A stretch of 16,807 nucleotides of DNA from Streptosporangiaceae bacterium (GTDB taxonomy: Bacteria > Actinomycetota > Actinomycetes > Streptosporangiales > Streptosporangiaceae), in the NCBI GenBank assembly GCA_030041195.1, contig JASHOI010000474.1, positions 1 through 16,807 of the forward strand, given 5' to 3'. Numbering within the stretch: the stretch's first letter is position 1; each line of letters begins with the position of its first letter. The position numbers and the translations under genes were made by a program. A model generated the notes under the pieces. The model saw only the letters and a list, made by a program, of their open reading frames with translations. It was not told the DNA's origin and did no database searches. Shown piece after piece: positions 14,653-16,807 of this stretch.

Positions 14653-16101
14653 TCAAGTCCGGTAGACGGTGCCACCGTCGATCTCGTCCTTGGACAGCCT
14701 GCGCATGAGGTACAGACCCTCCATCGCGAACTCGAGCGCGGCCGCGGCCTGGCCGAACGACTCGCTGCCGTCCATCGACAGCCGCTCCATGATCTTGGCC
14801 AGGCCCGGGACGTCGCCGATCCTGCGGAGCAGGTCGTCGGCGGGCACCAGCTCACCGGACTCCACGCTGCCGCCCTCGGCGAACTTCGCCAGCAGGCCGC
14901 TCATGTCGGCGCTGCCGAGCGAGCCGCGGAAGGTCTCGGCGATCGCGCGCCGCAGCAGGTGATCGAGCACCTCCTGCTCCCTGCCCTCCTCGCTGACCTC
15001 GAACTCGACCTTGCCGCGGAGCGTGCTCACCACGGCGGGCAGATCGCAGACCCTGGCCACCGGCTGCCGCTCGCCGGTGATCGCCGCGCGCCGCACCGCC
15101 GACGCCGCCACCGCCTCGGCGGCCGCGATCGCGAACCGCGCCGAGACCCCGGACCGCGCGTCCACGGTGGGCGAGGCCCGCACCAGCCGGGTGAACCGGG
15201 CGATCACCTGCACGAGGTGGTCGGGCAGCACCGCGCCCGGCTCCTGGCCGGCCCACGCGACCTCCGCCTCCTGGTGGACCAGCGCGAGCTCATCCTCCAG
15301 CGACACCGGGTAGTGGGTGCGGATCTCGGCGCCGAACCTGTCCTTGAGCGGGGTGATGATCCGGCCCCTGTTGGTGTAGTCCTCGGGGTTGGCGCTCGCC
15401 ACCAGAACCAGGTCCAGCGGCAGCCGCAGCGCGTAGCCGCGGACGCCGATGTCGCGTTCCTCAAGAACGTTGAGCAGGGACACCTGGATCCGCTCGGCCA
15501 GGTCGGGCAGCTCGTTCAGGCAGAACACGCCGCGGTTGGTCCGCGGCAGCAGGCCGAAGTGGATGGTCTCGGGGTCACCCAGCGTCCGGCCCTCGGCGAC
15601 CTTGACCGGGTCGATGTCGCCGATCAGGTCGCCGACGCTGGTGTCCGGGGTGGCCAGCTTCTCGCCGTAGCGGTCGCCAGCGTGCCGCCAGGCGATCTTC
15701 AGGTCGTCGCCCTGCTCGGCGGCCAGGCGGCGGCACCGCGCGCAGACCGGGGCGTACGGGTGGTCGTTGATCTCGCAGCCTGCCACCGTGGGCGTCCACT
15801 CGTCGAGCAGGCCGGTGAGCGTACGGATCAGCCGGGTCTTGCCCTGGCCGCGCTCTCCGAGCAGGATCACGTCGTGCCCGGCGATGATGGCCCGTTCCAG
15901 GTGCGGCAGGACCGTCTGGCCGAATCCGACGATCCCGGGGAAGGGATCTTCGCCCGTGCGCAACCGGGTTAGCAGGTTCTGCCGGATTTCCTCCTTGACG
16001 GTGGTGTACTCGTGACCACTGGCGCGGAGTTCGCCTAGTGTCGTGGCCGCGGGGGGTGCTGACTGGGTTGTCGCCGACGTGGGCTGGCTCTTTCGCTGCA
16101 C
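14653..16101 (-). CDS. MoxR/ChlI-type AAA+ ATPase (annotated elsewhere as Mg-chelatase-like)
   Basis: This 482-aa ATPase has an AAA+ core (about 55-265). Walker A is GERGQGKT (82-89); Walker B is GVFCLNE (191-197), with Asn before the catalytic Glu where Asp is usual. Sensor 1 is LVLVASANPEDYTNRGR (N238), and R255 (PLKDRF) is a plausible arginine finger. Between Walker A and B lies a cysteine-bearing insert, C109-x10-C120-xx-C123 (CEINDHPYAPVCARC), which may bind zinc. The C-terminal half is helical. It is expected to form a ring that remodels or loads metal into a client with the VWA protein encoded next. The GTG at 16101 has no separated SD, but TAGTGT ends 6 nt upstream, so the mRNA may be leaderless. 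It is divergent from the ROK gene. Confidence 0.9.
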   Translation of the reverse strand: MQRKSQPTSATTQSAPPAATTLGELRASGHEYTTVKEEIRQNLLTRLRTGEDPFPGIVGFGQTVLPHLERAIIAGHDVILLGERGQGKTRLIRTLTGLLDEWTPTVAGCEINDHPYAPVCARCRRLAAEQGDDLKIAWRHAGDRYGEKLATPDTSVGDLIGDIDPVKVAEGRTLGDPETIHFGLLPRTNRGVFCLNELPDLAERIQVSLLNVLEERDIGVRGYALRLPLDLVLVASANPEDYTNRGRIITPLKDRFGAEIRTHYPVSLEDELALVHQEAEVAWAGQEPGAVLPDHLVQVIARFTRLVRASPTVDARSGVSARFAIAAAEAVAASAVRRAAITGERQPVARVCDLPAVVSTLRGKVEFEVSEEGREQEVLDHLLRRAIAETFRGSLGSADMSGLLAKFAEGGSVESGELVPADDLLRRIGDVPGLAKIMERLSMDGSESFGQAAAALEFAMEGLYLMRRLSKDEIDGGTVYRT

Positions 16102-16107
16102 CCTTCG

Positions 16108-16113
16108 ACACTA
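16108..16113 (-). promoter_or_regulatory. -10 element (TAGTGT) placing transcription start at the GTG (leaderless)
   Basis: TAGTGT fits TANNNT and is followed by 6 nt and then GTG 16101. The geometry is the same as at the DUF2269-like gene. The only purine-rich stretch abuts the GTG, too close for an SD. The 52-bp divergent gap (16102-16153) must also hold the ROK promoter. A palindrome GATGCGCATC (16129-16138) lies in it. Confidence 0.4.
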
Positions 16114-16153
16114 TGTGCATGTCGGCGTGATGCGCATCTCGGGGAGACTGGGC

Positions 16154-16807
16154 GTGGTCGAGGCGAGCCCGGCACTTGCGGTCGATATCGGTGGCACCAA
16201 GCTGGCCGTTGCCGTGGTCGAGGCCGGTGGCCGGCTGGTCACCTGGGCAGAGGTTCCGACCCCACGCGAGCTGGACGGCGAGCAGCTATGGCGCACGCTG
16301 GAAACGCTGATGGACCGGGTGCTCGAAGAGGCCGGGCGCACGGCTGCAGGCTCGCTGGCCGGCGTCGGCGCCGGCTGCGGCGGCCCGATGGACTGGCCGG
16401 CCGGGATCGTGTCGCCGCTCAACATCCCCGCGTGGCGTTCGTTCCCGCTGCGCTACCGGCTTCAGGAACGTTTCCCCGGCGCCCCAGTGCGGGTGCACAA
16501 CGACGCCATCTGCCTGGTGGCCGGCGAGCACTGGCGGGGAGCCGGCCGGGGCAAGGACAACGTCCTCGGCATGGTCGTGGCGACCGGCGTGGGCGGCGGG
16601 CTGATCCTGGACGGCCGGGTGATCGAGGGTGCCTCCGGCAACGCCGGCCATATCGGGCACGTCGTGGTCGAGCCGGACGGCGGCCCGCTGTGCGCCTGCG
16701 GCGCTCGCGGCTGCCTCGAGGCGATCGCCCGCGGCCCGGCGCTCGCGGCCTGGGCGCAGAGCCAGGGCTGGCGGCCGGGCCAGCCAGGTGCCACGGCCAA
16801 GGACCTG
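16154..16807 (+). CDS. ROK-family sugar kinase, N-terminal part (cut by window end)
   Basis: 218 codons are visible and the frame is open at the window end; full ROK kinases are about 300-320 aa. The N-terminal ATP motif is DIGGTK (11-16). The catalytic base is D117 in VHNDAICLVAGE, followed by VVATGVGGGLILDG (phosphate loop). The ROK zinc motif is present as GHIGH...CACGARGCLE (H166/H169, C180, C182, C187). The family phosphorylates free sugars such as glucose, ManNAc or GlcNAc. Glucokinases usually have GEIGH here; this protein has GHIGH, which I recall from NanK-like kinases, so the substrate is open. No helix-turn-helix precedes the kinase, so it is not a NagC/Mlc-type repressor. GTG 16154 is chosen for GGGGAG 7 nt upstream; ATG 16130 is an in-frame alternative. 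Confidence 0.88.
   Translation, partial: MVEASPALAVDIGGTKLAVAVVEAGGRLVTWAEVPTPRELDGEQLWRTLETLMDRVLEEAGRTAAGSLAGVGAGCGGPMDWPAGIVSPLNIPAWRSFPLRYRLQERFPGAPVRVHNDAICLVAGEHWRGAGRGKDNVLGMVVATGVGGGLILDGRVIEGASGNAGHIGHVVVEPDGGPLCACGARGCLEAIARGPALAAWAQSQGWRPGQPGATAKDL

Noticed and set aside
12603..16101. Chlorophyll or cobalamin chelatase operon
   Set aside because: Only an AAA+/VWA pair is present; no ChlH/CobN-size subunit or tetrapyrrole gene is in the window.

Overview
The window is about 16.8 kb of high-GC chromosomal DNA with a strong G/C third-position bias, frequent GTG and TTG starts, 4-nt ATGA/GTGA gene overlaps and -10-only (leaderless) promoters. These traits, the F420-type PPOX protein and the gene order point to an actinomycete (Actinomycetota). 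Several blocks match, from memory, gene orders in Mycobacterium tuberculosis: eno-ftsB-DUF501-ppx (Rv1023-Rv1026), fadA3/cbs/metB (Rv1074c, Rv1077, Rv1079) and the AAA+/VWA pair (Rv0958-Rv0959). The window is therefore mostly core genome. I see no transposase, integrase, phage gene, CRISPR array or replication origin.

Layout. (1) Positions 2-4356, + strand: the 3' end of mazG, then a compact operon of eno, ftsB, a DUF501 gene, ppx/gppA and a family-5 uracil-DNA glycosylase. All four junctions from eno onward are 4-nt overlaps, which argues for translational coupling. (2) Positions 4357-4992: non-coding DNA holding an atypical 74-nt tRNA (apparent anticodon UAA, C at position 33, no long variable arm), two mutually exclusive hairpins after it, and a four-copy 12-bp tandem repeat. 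(3) Positions 4993-7058, - strand: a DUF4287-like gene with a PPOX flavin/F420 protein 1 nt downstream, and a FadA3-type thiolase ending in a large stem-loop. (4) Positions 7185-9765, + strand: cystathionine beta-synthase and a cystathionine gamma-synthase/lyase-type enzyme, a transsulfuration pair. (5) Positions 9772-12469, - strand: a secreted beta-propeller-like protein, a four-helix DUF2269-like membrane protein, and two tandem paralogous small membrane proteins, one with a Thr/Gly-rich repeat tail. (6) Positions 12603-16101, - strand: a MoxR/ChlI-type AAA+ ATPase followed by its VWA-domain partner, a likely chaperone or metal-insertion module of unknown client. (7) Positions 16154-16807, + strand: a ROK-family kinase cut by the window end.

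The first operon joins glycolysis (enolase), divisome assembly (FtsB), polyphosphate/(p)ppGpp turnover (Ppx/GppA) and DNA repair (UDG). MazG, which hydrolyses non-canonical NTPs, lies just upstream. Least explained are the tRNA-like gene, the paralogous small membrane proteins with the repeat tail, and the secreted propeller protein. I did not find a convincing new multi-gene system; the findings are individual anomalies with stated tests.
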